Notes under the pieces: model-generated | Databases searched by the model: none | Seen by the model: only the letters and a program-made list of their open reading frames with translations | Told to the model about the DNA's origin: nothing | Made by a program: the position numbers and the translations under genes | Shown: piece by piece, positions 35,072 to 47,708 of the stretch | How the letters are laid out: the number at the start of each line of letters is the position of its first letter | How positions within the stretch are numbered: position 1 is the stretch's first letter | Assembly: GCA_009792885.1 (NCBI GenBank) | Contig: WMCF01000150.1 | Location: forward strand, 747,151-811,150 | Length of the DNA: 64,000 bases | Direction of reading: 5' to 3' | From: Eremophila alpestris peregrina | Lineage: Eukaryota > Chordata > Aves > Passeriformes > Alaudidae

Positions 35072-37118
35072 CCCCAAACTTCAGAAAACGCTGCCAAATA
35101 AACCCTGAGGAAAAGAAAGTGATGAAAATATAAATGTTTAGAAAGAGATAAGAGACAAAGGGCCTAAACATGCCCAGAGAGAGAGGAAATGAAAGTTGGG
35201 AAGTGGTGTTCAGTGGGTTTAAATGAACTCCCTGATTATCACAGATTGGCAGTGCTGATGAGCTGCCTCCCTGGGTGCTGCACTGCTCAGGCACAGTCCT
35301 GCCAGCTTTTTCCAGAGATAAAATTGCTCCAGCTGGGTTTGTTTCCCCCATCAGCTTGTGCTGATCTCTTTCTACCCCATCTTCAGACACAGCAAAAGAG
35401 GCAGGGAGAGAATTTTGGGAAGAGACAGGTGATTTTTTGCCTTCTGGTTTGCAGAAATCTCTGTGTGCTGTGCTTTCAGGTTTCCTCAGGAACATGTTCC
35501 TTAGACATGGGCAGGTCCTCCCGTGCTCCAAGGAAGAATTTATGGAAGTGGAGAAAGTTGTTTTAAATTATTCAATATAAATGTAAATAGGAGAAAGGGT
35601 TCCTTTGAATAAATTGTGGGGTTTATGCTCTGCCCTGGGAAAGTGGGCAGCAGGTTAGGATCTGCCTGCAGAATCGGAGGCAGGATTTTTTCTTGGTGCT
35701 TGATGCAAATAACAGAAATATGCTTTACATTTTAGAAGGAAGCTTATGAAATATTAAAGCCAAACTCCCAGGTCCCATCTCCTATTGAAATGGAGAGCTC
35801 TTGAGGGAGGCTGGAGGATGGCAAAGGAAGGCTGAGGGGAGTGTGCAAGGCAGGGAAAAACAAAGTATGGGAAGGGCTGGCTGGGAAGGCAAATGTTTAT
35901 AGAGAGGGAGAGATGGCCACGGGGAAGGATGATGAAAGGGAAATGTGCAATGTTTGTGTGTCCCAGGAGAGGCTCCCCCTTCTCCCAGGCCCCTTGTGTG
36001 TGGCAGGGGGTGGATTCTCCCAAGGGACAGCAACAAAAAATGGAGCAGGGCATGGAAGTTCCTTGAATTATTCAGTGCTCATAAATTACCTCTCTTTGTC
36101 ACTGCCTGTTTTGTTTCAGGGGAGGGATGAGGGGATGGGGTATGACCAGGAGCCCTGATGATGTGCAGGTCCATGCCTTGGTCAGGCAGGGAGAGGACCA
36201 AGAATACAATTTTTCAGATTTCACCACTTTTCCATAGCATGGAACTCATTTCTCCTCACCCAGAGAATTCAATTCATCACAAAAATAAAGCAAAAAAGCA
36301 AAGGGCAACTCTAGTGGGGAAAAGCAGATGCTCTTGTTTCTCTCAGAGCTCACAGCCTGCTCCTCTCTTCCTTCACACCAAGTCCCACAGCCCCGGGGAT
36401 CTCCCACAGCATTCCAGAGTCTCCTTATCCCATGGAATGAAGGAGTTAGTTTCTGTTTCCCTGCCCTAGAACCAGGAGCAGTTCTCCTGGCACAGAGGCC
36501 ACAGAATGCTCTGTGTCAGGAACACAGCAAGGACTGGGAAGGGTGGTTTTGGAGGGAGTGGGGAAGTGGGAAGTTCTTGGACCCAGGAAAACACAGCAAG
36601 AAACGAACACCAGCTCTGCACTGTGAGCCCTAAGGCACCATTGTTTTATATTTCTGATTGTTTCACCTCTATCTGAGACCAGCAGTACAAAATCCAGGCT
36701 CTGGGGGTGAGCAGAGGAAGAGGAGGATGGAGCACAAGGAGTGAGGTCTCTGCAGCACTGGCTCATCCCTGGGTGCTGCCAGGTCTCACCTTGGCTCAGA
36801 GGCAGGCGGGGACACTCGGAGCCTGTGTGATCCCACAAACAGGTCCATTAAACCTGCGGCAGGGGACCAGGGGGGTGGCAGCTGCCAGGGCCTGCAGCAG
36901 GAGCAGGAGGGTAATTAGCAGCTGAGGCAGGGAGCTGCAGCAATCCCTGCTCGGGTGCTGTTTGATGATCAGCCTGCGCCGCCCCCAGAGAGCAGCTCCA
37001 TGAAAAATGCAGGAGAGTGGCTGCGTGTGAAACTCCATAAACATCACCCCTGAGAGGGAGAGGGGGGAAACGGTGGCTGTGCAAGGGGCCAGAGCAAAGC
37101 CAGCAGCACTGAGCCTGG
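35072..37118. other. Non-coding unique DNA
   Basis: No supportable gene. TGCCTGTTTTGTTTCAG at 36,102-36,118 resembles a 3' splice site but has no clear partner. The 36,780-37,080 part is GC-rich. The 173-codon reverse frame (36,796-37,317) has no recognisable domain. Confidence 0.6.
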
Positions 37119-37166
37119 GGGGAAGGAACCCAGAGCATGGGGAAGGAACCCAGAGCACGGGGAAAG
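37119..37166. repeat. 20-bp tandem repeat, 2.3 copies
   Basis: GGAAGGAACCCAGAGCATGG at 37,121-37,140 is repeated at 37,141-37,160 with one T-to-C change, then partly a third time. Confidence 0.88.
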
Positions 37167-37305
37167 GCTCTGGAGAAGAGGAACACCCATTGAATTGCTC
37201 CAGCTTGCTGCCATCAGGAAGGGGTGGATGGGGTGGGACAGGCACATCTCTATGGGGAGAGACAGAGCTACACATCAGGGCATGCAGAAACTTCCACACA
37301 TAAAT

Positions 37306-37362
37306 ATATATATGCAACTTTAATATTTTTATTTATTTATTTTAATATTTTTATTTAAATCC
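37306..37362. repeat. AT-rich low-complexity block
   Basis: ATATATATAT, then TATTTTTATTTATTTATTTT and TAATATTTTTATTTAAAT. The ATTTA overlaps resemble AU-rich elements of mRNA 3' ends if transcribed on +, but no transcript is evident. Confidence 0.85.
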
Positions 37363-37511
37363 ATATCCGGCGCATCTGTGAGTGAAACGCCCGTGACACA
37401 GGTCTCTGTCTCAGTGACCTCAGACACTGCAAGTGGCTGTCCCCAAGGGCCATGTGACACATGGGACAGCCAGGAACAGAGATCAGCCCTGGCACTGCCC
37501 CTCAGCTGAGG

Positions 37512-37528
37512 CACACACACACACACAC
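37512..37528. repeat. (CA)8 microsatellite
   Basis: Eight CA dinucleotides in a row, following GAGG. Confidence 0.92.
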
Positions 37529-40385
37529 TTCTTTAACATGCCTGCAGCAAACAACCCAGCTTCTATTTTGTCTGATTTATTTTCTTCCTTCCCTCTTGAG
37601 TTAGGCAGCATGACCACTTCAGATATTTCTGGGGCTAAATATGGAATGCAGCAAGAGGCAAGCAGAAATCAGGGTTTAAACATCTGCCTTCCTTGGTTGG
37701 ATGTGTCTGGGAAATCTGAAAAACTCCTTTGAAAGACAGACAGGAGATCAATTCCATCACTGCAGTGATGTCCCTTAGCAGGTCACTTTTCTCCTAGGAG
37801 ATCTGATTCCTGAAGTTTATACATTTCTGAAACACTTTTTTTTTGACTGCATCACTTAGAGCACTGCCAACACAGCAGAAAGAGGCAAAAACAATATTAT
37901 TTAACTTCTCATTAGGGCATCTGACAGTAAATATGGACCTGCCAGGAACATTTTCATGACGTACAGCACTCCTGCAGCATTTTTAGCAGCACCTCCCCAA
38001 AAAAGCCATCAGTTTGAACCCCTTGAATTGCTGACAGCTGGGTCATTGCTGGAAGCTGTGTTTGTATTTACTGACAGGGCTGGGGATCCCAGCAATGCAA
38101 TCATTTGCTTGAGTTCCCCAGGCAAGGGTGGATAATAAGTGGCTGTAAACAGAAATGGATAGAGAAATGTTGGTGTGGAGAAGAACTGGCAGAGAAAACA
38201 CACGGGGGTGGCTCCAGGGTGTGCTGTACCTGAGCAGGGAGGGCTCACCTGGATCCCTCAGCTCGGCCATGCACTTTTTGAGGTGTGGATTCCCCAGCCA
38301 GGATTCTCCTGCCCCTCAGGCATTAAATTCCCTTCTTATTCCCGCAGAAAATCACATTTTTATTTCGCCCTCCTCCACCCTCCAGCCACCTTTCCCTGCC
38401 ACCAGCACGCTCTGAACACTGGGGAGATCTCAATGAAAACAAAACACCTGATCCAACAAATTCAGAAACCTCAAGGAAACTGTGCTGGGAGCAGGAAAAC
38501 CTCTCTCCCCACCCGGGATGTGCTGGAGCTGCCCCCGTGCCTGGCTGGATGCGAGGAGTGCATCACGAGGCTCCTGCTGCCAGCTGGATGCTGGTGCTGC
38601 CACCGGCTCAGCACCAATTATTTATGAAAGGAAATAGAAACAAAACTGCTTGACATTTGAAAAGAAATCATTACCACACACTTGTGGAGAATCAGAGCTG
38701 GAGTGCTTTAAAGTTCCGTGTCCCAGCGCTTAATTAGAGAAGAGGCAGTTTATGTTTAGCTCTCATGAAAGATTTAACCCGCCGGATGCTTTGAGTGCTT
38801 CCAGCCCAGCCCTGCTGCTGGCCCAGCCCCTTCCACCTCAGCCCCTGCCCGGGGACACCGATCCCAGCCCCGGGAATGCTCAGGGGAGGTGTTCCCGCAG
38901 TTCCAGACCCCACAGGGATGGTTTGGATCCATCAGAGCAGGACCTTGGTGCGGCGTGTGGGAATCTCAGTGAAGCCTTTCCCTTTCTCCCCGTGCCTGGA
39001 AAATCCTTGGCACATCAGCTCTGTCACTGTCCTCCCCAGGGCAGGAGCAGCTTTGGCTAAACCTGCCTCGGTTTCTTTCTTTGCCCTTATTTTTACAAAA
39101 CACCTCTGCGGGGATGGGGTTGATATTTTGCTTTATTTTCCTCTCTCCCTGCCAGACCTCCTTGGCTCACAGAGCCTGCTCCTTATTTCGGGGCCCTGCT
39201 CTCAGCTGGAGATGACACTGCTCACCTCCATCCCTCACCTCCAAACCAGATGGAGCAGGTGTAGCATGAAGATAAATAGAGTGAGCAGCACAAACTGCTC
39301 AGATAATGGGATCTGTGAAAGCTCCCACAGCCAACCATCATTGCAGCTACAGCTGAATTTCCCTAATCTAGACAAGCCCCTGCTTCCCTGTCCTTCAAAC
39401 AGCAGTTTCATTTGCATTAAAAAAAAATATAAATCCTTCTGAGATGATGTGGATTGCACTTTTTTTTTTTTCTCCCCCTTCATGCTTTACAAGATATAAA
39501 CATTGAGTCTTGTGTATAAACGTAGCCTCTGGGTAGGGATTCCTGGGAAATCGAGAAGCAGGCCATTTTTCAGATAAATGATTTATACAGAAGATGCTAT
39601 GGATGACCTGATGCTGACCTGTTTGAATTAATTCCAGTATTTGAGCTTCCATTTCTATTAAAACTCCATTTACCAGGAAAGTGAAAAGGTAATTATCGTC
39701 CCCAGCTTTAAATCACTCCACTGCTGAATTATTAAAGGGAAGAATTAAAAATAATCAGGCTTTTTCATTATACTTCATAGAGAGGAAATTAAAGGTGTAA
39801 GAATGTATTTTTTGCTTGAATTTAAGTATTCATTTCTGAGATTTATGTAGAAATAGAAATGATTCTCTTTGCGTGCCCAGCTTGTTCTCTTTATGAAGAC
39901 ACACAGACACACACAGGGGGGACGGTAAAAAAGTAAAAGCCCTCTTGTAAAATGGGTAAAAAAAAAAAAAAAGAATAGCAGGAAGAAGGGATTTAACATG
40001 AAGAAGTATAGGAGAGCGTTTTGCATTTTAATACCCTTTTTTTTCTGCACAATTACACCTCTGAGTGATCCAGCAGAGGGAGATTAAGCTGCTACTAATT
40101 TCAGATATACAGTTGTAAAATGCTGGGTTAGTTCTTATCGGGAGATGTGAGGGAAAATCCGACACTGTCAGGAGGCAGGAGAGAACGGATTGCTCCTGGT
40201 GCCAGCTCACGGGAGAGGCTGCAGCGGGAGCTGAGCATCCCAGGGACGTGCCTGCTCCCAGGGAAAGGGGCTCACAACTCCACACAAAGCAAATCCCAGC
40301 CCCTGTGCGCTCTGCGGAGTGGGAACAGGCTGGGAATGGCCCGTCAGGATGAGAGGAGTGAGAGCTCACACCCTGCCAGATCCCT
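37529..40385. other. Non-coding DNA; AT-rich candidate element 39,400-39,880
   Basis: No supportable gene. From 39,400 to 39,880 the sequence is AT-rich, CpG-poor and non-repetitive apart from T12 near 39,461, and may be conserved. A15 lies at 39,958-39,972. A 215-codon forward frame (38,795-39,442) has no recognisable domain and overlaps others. Confidence 0.6.
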
Positions 40386-40776
40386 GGAAAAGGGAGGGAA
40401 TTGCAGCAGGAAAAGGGAGGGAATTGTAGCAGGAAAAGAAAGGGAAATGCAGCAGGGAAAGGAAGGGAATTGCTGTAGGAAGAGGGAGGAATTGCAGAGG
40501 AAAAGAGGGAATTGTAGCAGGAAAAGGCAGGGAAATACAGCAGGGAAAGGGAGGGAATTGCAGAGGAAAATGAAAGGAATTGTAGCAGGAAAAGGAAGGG
40601 AATTGCTGTAGGAAAAGGGAGGAATTACAGCAGGAAAAGGAAGGGAATTACAGCAGAAAAAGGAAGGGAATTGCAGCAGGAAAAGGGAAGGAATTGCAGA
40701 GGAAAAGGAAAGGAATTGTAGCAGGAAAAAGAGAGGGAATTGCATCAGGAAAAGGGAGGGATTGCAGCAGGAAAAG
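40386..40776. repeat. Purine-rich minisatellite, unit about 23 bp
   Basis: About 17 imperfect copies of a unit like GGAAAAGGGAGGGAATTGCA followed by GCA, with unit length varying from about 20 to 24. Variants include ATTGTAGCA, ATTGCTGTA and ATTACAGCA. The + strand is about 90 percent purine outside the GCAGCA part. The 154-codon forward and 176-codon reverse frames across it are repeat artefacts. Confidence 0.93.
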
Positions 40777-40857
40777 CAAAGCTGGTGCCTGGGTTTCATC
40801 GCTGAAGCAGGGAATCTAGGCCAGCCAACATCTGTCCCTGGCAGAGCAATCAGCAAA

Positions 40858-41640
40858 GCTGATATATGATTCAATTGATAAAGAATTAAAGGGCAGAAAT
40901 ATAATTAACATCAGTCAACATGGTTTTATGGAAAATAGGTCTTGTCAGTCAAATCTGATTTCATTCTTTGATGAGATTACAAGTTTGGTTGATAAGGGTA
41001 ACTGCAAATCTGTAATATATTTAGCTGTTGTAAGATGTTTGACTTTGTATCTCACAACCTTCTGATTAAAAAATTAGTGTTATGTGATATCAGTGAGGCA
41101 CGTGGTAAATGGATTAAAAATCCTGTTTCTGATGGTGTCCATGGAGGAGAGAACACGGGAGAGAGAGAGAGGCACAAGTGGAGCTTTAACACATTCCCAG
41201 CCTCGGACTCCATTCCCTTCAATAATATGAAGAATTAAATTAATCCTAATGAAATTTGCGGGAAGCCCGAAGATCTAAGGAGAAGAATACGGCATAAAAA
41301 GAAGGAAAAAAAAGCGGGGAGATTGCTGCGGGAGAGAAGAGGAATTCACGGGAGCGGGGCTGGTGTGAGGACAGGGTTTTCCCTGGGAAAGATCAAAGGG
41401 AAATGCAGAGTGAGCTGAGAGCACTGATCCATCCTCCCTGGAGGGGGCACAGAGAGCTCAATCCTCTCCGTTTATCAGAGATTGAGGAGTGACTTGACTA
41501 GAGCAGATGAAAGCCTTTGTGGGGAGACAATAGCAGGTACTAAAGGCCTCGTTAATCTGGGGGAGGGAAAAAATAAAGAGACAGCGCAATGACTTCAAGA
41601 TGATGAGAAATTAGGCCCAAATATCTGACTGAAATGTGAT
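40858..41640 (+). mobile_element. Relic of an old CR1-clade LINE (reverse-transcriptase part)
   Basis: Translating from about 40,915 gives a SQHGFM-type motif, then ITSLVDKG, as in the reverse transcriptase of CR1-clade LINEs. After a one-base deletion near 41,030 the frame shifts and continues as FDFVSHNLLIKKL and KWIKN (41,035-41,128). The 41,450-41,640 stretch resembles a later part of the same element (CTCAATC, GGAGTGACTTGA, TTAATCTGG). The middle is too diverged to place. Frameshift and stops make it a dead copy. It looks much older than the short CR1 3' ends elsewhere in the window and resembles CR1 lineages known from turtles and crocodilians; this is from memory of the family, not a search. 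Confidence 0.62.
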
Positions 41641-44600
41641 TAAATACTAAAAAATGCACGAATTCTCAAGCTCCAGACATATTTAGTGCTTTGTGAAAGG
41701 GCTGCTGAAACAACAAAACCGATTTGAGCCCAGAACCAAGGTAAGACTTAACTCGGTAAGCCTGGCTTTGCTGTCCTGCTCAGTGCCCAAAAGTCTCCCA
41801 AAGTCTTCCCTTTTTACCCCGTTCTGCACAGAACTTTGACTACCAGATCTCCTGGGCAATGAATTTATTATCCCTTTAACTGCCTGAAAAGAACTTAGAG
41901 CCCTTTTCATAATACTTTACATCTCCCCGGGGTTTTTTCCTTTTAGGATCTCAAAGAGCTCTGCAAATAACTATTATTCCTTCTGTTCCCACACCTGGCC
42001 TTCCTTCCCATCACACAGAGGCTGAGATGACACGATTTGCTCTGTGTTGTACATGGTATCAGCCGGGTTTTGATACTAGATGAGAACACAGAGACATTTT
42101 TCCATCCCTGCTCTGCTTCTTTTGCCTCCAACACCCATCCATCCATCAGCTGGGTGGAAATTTCGATTAAAAATTAGGCAGAGATGCCTTTGGATAAAGC
42201 AGAAACACAGTTTTGAAGCACTGTTAGAAAGGAACAACTTCATTTTTCATTTGAAGTCAGAACATGACTTTTATACCCTTATCTTCTCAAGGCAAAACTG
42301 GAAAGAAATATTGCAGTCGCCCCAAAATAATGTTTCTTCCCAATAACTGCATTTCACAGCTAAAAAGGAGATGTGGGTTTTAATTCAGAGTGAGAAAGCA
42401 GACATCCCCTGTTTGGATGGATTCTGCAGGCAGAGGAGCTGACAGACAAGTCAGCAAATAGGTCAGTGGGTAAACAGGGGATGGATTATCCTGTAAATGG
42501 ATTAATAAATATGCAAGTAGAGAGGCACCTTTCCATTCCCCTCCCCTCCCTTCCCAACCACGAGAGTCTGTAAATGAATTAGGGGGAAAAGCTGCTGAGG
42601 TGTCAGAGCAATTTCTATTAAAGGTAATTTTCTAATGAAAAGGTTATAAGAGACTGTGTCAGAGCTAATCAAAATTCAATCTCCCCGTCACCAAACAGCA
42701 CAATCCTGCTCCAGCGAGTCTGCCTTGGAGGGCTGAGGAGAGTGAGGAGCCCCATTCCAGAGCTGCCACGATCCTCAGCAGAGCACAGGGAGAGGGAATA
42801 TTTCACTCCTCAGGCCCTCTCAGGGATGAGTTTTCCCCTGCCTCCAGCGCTTCCCTTCAATCATCCCTCTCATTCCTCGCTGTCCCTCCTTCCCTCCCAG
42901 CCTCGCTCTGCTCCTCCCCGTCTCACCCGAGCCACCAGAGAGGATTGGAGACAGGATTACTCATTGATAGCAGCAGCCACCCTCCTAAATCCAGTCAGGG
43001 CTGCTGGCTAATCCCTCTAATGAGCAGGTTTAGCCCTGGCAGCCGAGCTAACCTGCATGTTTAACTCCGTGTTCAACTCCCCAGCTCTCCCTTCACCCCC
43101 CTCCCCGCTGCTGAGCAGAGGCTGCAGGCCAGGAGATTGTCCTCGGCCCTAAATTAATGTTTTATTCCTTTAGCAGTCCTCTGAGAGCCCCACACTTGTG
43201 TCTCTCCAGCTCCAAGAGCTGGAACAAGACAAGGTGGGGAGATCCACGTCCCTCTCCATCAAATACCATTTGAGAAATGCTATTATGACATCCAAGAAGC
43301 CAATCTGGAAAGGTGCTGCCTGTTCCCCATCCAGTTTGTGTTTCCCTGCCATCCCTGCTGGCAGGAATAAAGGGGTTTTTTTATTCCTCCCTTTCCTTAT
43401 TAAGATAAAATTGTCACCAGCTTCCCCATTCCACTGGTTTGTTGGGACTTTCAAAGCCTGGAACTGTATTAAATATTCAATCTACTCCTTTTTGGCTACA
43501 TTTCAGAGGCTGTATCCCTCCCTTTAATTGCTCTGTCAAGAATAGATGAAAGTTTGATACCAAGGCTTTGACTGGGAAAAACTCAAACACTTTGGGCTCT
43601 GCTGTTTTATTTATTTAAAGAGGAAATATCGGGAATACTCAAATTAGGCTCCATGCAATTGCCAAGGATTTCTTTTCTCATTTGCTCTTTTATGCATCCT
43701 TCCATTAATTCCTTTCTCTGCTATTTTCTGTTATATATATTCATGGGCTCTCCTTCATCTCTTGCTCTCTTTTGTCACCAAGTGCACAACTCCTCAGACA
43801 CCTCTCCTGTAGCAGCACCCTGTAATCTCCCAGGAATGCAGATGGAGATTTCCATCCCAGGAGAAACCTCCCCGGGGCATTGTTCCACCAGCGAGGTGGC
43901 AGAAAGCAGTATTTGGAGACGACTTGGCTGCCAGAGATGAAACAACCACAGCATCCTCTCCAGGGCTTCAAAGGCTGCCTCTGATTCATTTGCACCCAAC
44001 AGAAGCTCCTTAATCTGCACCACATCAGTTCACTCCTAGGCCCACCTCGCTGAACAGGCTGAGCCCTCCACGTCTCCAGGGGTTTTTTTCCCCCTCTTTT
44101 TGGCTCTCCTGAGCATCTTTGTTCCTGCTCTGAGCACTGCTCAATCCTCCAGCAGAAATTCAGCTTGCTCCCATCTCAGGCTGCAGCTGGAAGGAGATTT
44201 TTGTTTGTTTGAGGCGTTTTTTTTTCCTTTTTTCTTCTCAGTGATGTCTGGAGAGGGTGGGTGAGCACATCTGCGGCAGGCTCAGGGGACAAGGACAGCC
44301 CCCATCGGCGGGTGGTGAACAGCAGCCCCGCCAGCTGTGCTGCCCTCCTGCTTCCTTTGATGTCATTAACATCCTTCCTCCCTGCCTGCAATCACCCCGG
44401 CCCTGCTTCAATCATCCTCTCCCAGCAACGAGCCCTCCTCGTCATCAGGCCCTTAAAAACCTCCGTTCTGAACATGTAAATGGGATGCAGAGAGGAGGGA
44501 AATATTTTACTACTCTAATTTCCTGTTGTGCCCTTGCCAGCAAGGCGTGATATTACTGCTGAGCATCTCCAGGCTGCTCCAGCAGCCACAGGACCAGGCC

Positions 44601-44694
44601 CACATCACAATATCAGGTTAAAAATGCAGCAATATTAAGTGTTTCAGGCAAAATCAGAAGGTTTTTCCAGGTTATTCCTTTGAGGAAAGGGTGG
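41641..44694. other. Non-coding DNA; AT-rich at 42,160-42,680
   Basis: No supportable gene. Possible conserved blocks lie at 41,640-41,760 and 42,360-42,680 (AT-rich, TAAT cores, low CpG). 42,700-43,150 is GC-rich. The 94- to 109-codon frames near 43,200-43,950 show no recognisable domain. Confidence 0.6.
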
Positions 44695-44710
44695 AGATAG
44701 ATAGATGATT

Positions 44711-44744
<34 letters not shown>

Positions 44745-44783
44745 GATGATAGATAGATAGATAGATAGATAGATATGATAGAT

Positions 44784-44830
<47 letters not shown>

Positions 44831-44884
44831 GATTAGATGGATAGATAGATAGATATGATAGATAGATAAGTAGATAGATAGATA
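44695..44884. repeat. (GATA)n microsatellite, interrupted
   Basis: About 190 bases of GATA/ATAG units with interruptions (GATGAT, GATTGATA, ATATGATA, GATTAGATGG, AAGTAGA). The interruptions break it into four or five runs. It lies in unique non-coding DNA. Confidence 0.97.
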
Positions 44885-47627
44885 AAACCAAAGGAGAACC
44901 TGATCTGCTTCCCTGACCCAGCTGGCAGCACAGCCTCAAGGTAAAAGCAGGAAACTGAGCCATATTTATAGCACAGAAGGTGAAATCTCAGTTTCTCTGG
45001 CAGCATCCTTTAAGGATTTTGACCTGCTCAGATTTTCCTGAGTTAAAAGCACCCAGGAGGTCTCCTCATCAGCTGGGACCTACCACAGGCACTTGGATCT
45101 GTTGGATTCTGTCAGCTTCCTTCTGAGGGGGAAGTGCAGGGCAGGATTTATCCACCACCTCTTTTCACAGAAAAGCTGTGTGAATCCGTGGTCCTTCTCC
45201 CTCCTGTGTTTGTGTTTGTGTTTGTGGTGGGGTACAAGGGATCCCATCTCTCCTGACAAGTTTTCCACCTCGTGCATACAAAGGCCTCTGCAAGCAGAAC
45301 CCCCTGAATACACACAAAATATTTCTCCCCAAGTTGCCTACCAAACCCCTAAAGGCAGAACCTCCAGCCAAGGTGCAGGGGAGAGATAGCAAATCAGGCA
45401 CTGCAGTGCTTTCAACTCCAATTTCCTTGTCCTGCCTCCTGATAAGGTGCTGCTGAGACCTCTTCCGTTTCTCAGTTCCACTCTAGCATGTGGATTTGGC
45501 ACTCGTGAACTCTTTAATTTCATAAACCACCGGTGCTTTGCCTTCCCTTTTGCACCCCTGTGCCTTTCTTGGAGCTCTCTAAGCCAGGTGCAGCCACCTG
45601 ATAATTCCCTGTAATGCAATCACAGGCCCTCAGTGCCAGGACTGAGCTGAGCTGAGCTGCAGCCTCCACTCAAGGACACCAGTGCTGATAAAAGAGGGGA
45701 CTCAAAGTCCCCTGGAACTTGAACCACATCACACAAAGCCCCTGATTTTGCTGCTCCTCACATTAACATCCTCCTGGCTGACAGAATCCTGCTTGCCTGC
45801 ATTTCCCAGGCTCCACACATCTCATCTCCGAGTGCATTGATACAAAAATAAAAGCCTTTGGCTTGCTGATGGGTGATTTCTACCCTCTGTGCCCCTGAGG
45901 AAAAATCCCACCTCCCTTTTTGCACTCAAGTCATCAGGACCAGAACCAGGCAGTCGTGCTCATGCACTTAAAGAGGGAAAGGCAGGGAAGTTAAGAGAGG
46001 TTAAACAGACTTTTGAATACTCCCAGCCTTTTGTGCAAGACCCTGTGCTTGGGGGCAGCCCACATCAGATTAAATCCTCTTTAAGAACTGCTCTGGCTTT
46101 GCCCCTGGACCTTTCTGTTTGTTCCCTTGGAGACAAGCCCTGAAAGCTCCTCTAAGAGCCCTGAGTGCTCTCATTTCCTGCCATCCACACTGCCCAGTGG
46201 CCAAGCTGGGGGTGGACAGGGCAGGATAAAACAGGGCCATGGACTCCTGCAGCTGAAATGCTCCTGTGCTGGCAGCTTGCACCTGCATGCAGACACAAAT
46301 TGTGATTTATGTGCTCATTCCCACTCATCCTTGCACCAAGCACTGCCATGGCCGGTTCAGGGCATTTCTGTTGAGATCAAAAGCCTGATGTGGATGTGCA
46401 CAAACAGCTCAGGGGCTCTGCCACCGAGCCAGCTTGAAGGGAAGTGGAATTTATGGGTGAACACATCCACCTGCCCAGAGTCCTGAACAGAACTACCCCA
46501 TCCAAGGACAACTCAGGCAGAATTTAACACTCACACTGTCCTATTTATGCCCCCATCCTGTGGCTTTAAAGTAAAACCAACCTTTTCACCAGTTCCCATT
46601 GGCTGCAAGGGATAATCCATGTCTGTTTTCAAACACAGGAATGTCCTTCCCTGCTGACTTCCCCAAATAACTTTGTTTTCTCCTCAATCAGAAACTTAAG
46701 TTCTGTGGGACAAGTGCATCTCACTGCCCCTTGATGCTCAAGTGTCTGATTAAAGCTGAGTTTAAAAGCAACAGATGCCCAGTTCTGTCTTTCTCTGGCC
46801 TCAGCTCAGGAGTTATGATGCAGGAGTAGGAATATTTACCAACAAGAAGAAGATTTGAACCACTTGCAGAGCTAAAACATCAAAATTGCAGTGCTAATTA
46901 GGGGTTTAAGGGAGGTTTACTCTTAAATGGTCATGAATGAATGGGGAGTGGATGAGGGCGGAGCAGGAGATTCATGTTTGAGTGGGAATTAACAGTTGTA
47001 AAGATGAAATTTGGCTTTGTTTTGTGGTTAGGGCTGGGATATGACAAGACTGCCATCAGAGCCTGGATGATTTCAGCCTGTGCAGTGTAAGACTGGCCAA
47101 TATTCTGAATTCCCTTTTGTTTCCCTTCTTTGGGAGAAGATCCATCTATGGATGTGGAGATTAAAGTGGCTTTTCTCCTTGTCACTTTGGGTGCTGATTC
47201 TAATCAGGGAGGGTTTTTTTTTTTTCCCTTCCCCTTTCACAGCTCCATTTCTAAAGAAAAAAAAAGAACAGCTCAGAGAGAAATTGGAGCTGCTCCCAGG
47301 ACAAATGGGCCTGACTGGCAGTGCATAAAATTACCACTGTCTCTTCACCTTGCTTTCTGCAATCCCTTTATTAACTAACTGAATCCTCAGTCATTCTCTC
47401 TTGCCCAGCTCATTCATTCTCTTTCTTTCTCCCTCTTTACTCCCAGCTAAAAGGTTCAATTACATGTCCTGCAAGTGTCCCCAAGCCACCAGGCTGGTGG
47501 CAGCAGGCACATTTGGCCTTGTGGGGCTCTGTTTTCTCATGGGGTGATGAGAAAACACCTGACTGGGGCTAAGGGGGTTTAATTTCCAGGGGTAAGTAGG
47601 ATCCCAAGGGTAGTGGGAAGCAGGAAG
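44885..47627. other. Non-coding unique DNA
   Basis: No supportable gene. A short (GTGTTT)n repeat lies at 45,205-45,226. Open frames of up to 119 codons overlap. A run of T near 47,214 and an A-rich patch near 47,258-47,270 are the only low-complexity features. Confidence 0.62.
45205..45226. repeat. (GTGTTT)n hexanucleotide repeat
   Basis: TGTGTTTGTGTTTGTGTTTG gives three to four units. Confidence 0.88.
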
Positions 47628-47708
47628 AGGAAAATAATGTTAATTATGACAGAAGACACTCAGCTAGCCCAGGAAAATAATGTTAATTATGACAGAAGAC
47701 ACTCAGCT
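47628..47708. repeat. Perfect 38-bp direct duplication
   Basis: A 38-base segment starting AGGAAAATAATGTTAATTAT and ending GACACTCAGCT occurs at 47,628-47,665 and, identically, at 47,671-47,708, with the spacer AGCCC between. Identity over 38 bases indicates a recent duplication or strong copy homogenisation. Confidence 0.97.

Noticed and set aside
36099..36118. Splice acceptor at TTTTGTTTCAG
   Set aside because: Good pyrimidine tract, but no open exon or donor follows; such sites are common by chance.
40386..40776. CRISPR-like array of regular repeats
   Set aside because: Units vary in length and abut without unique spacers, and the genome is vertebrate; it is a minisatellite.
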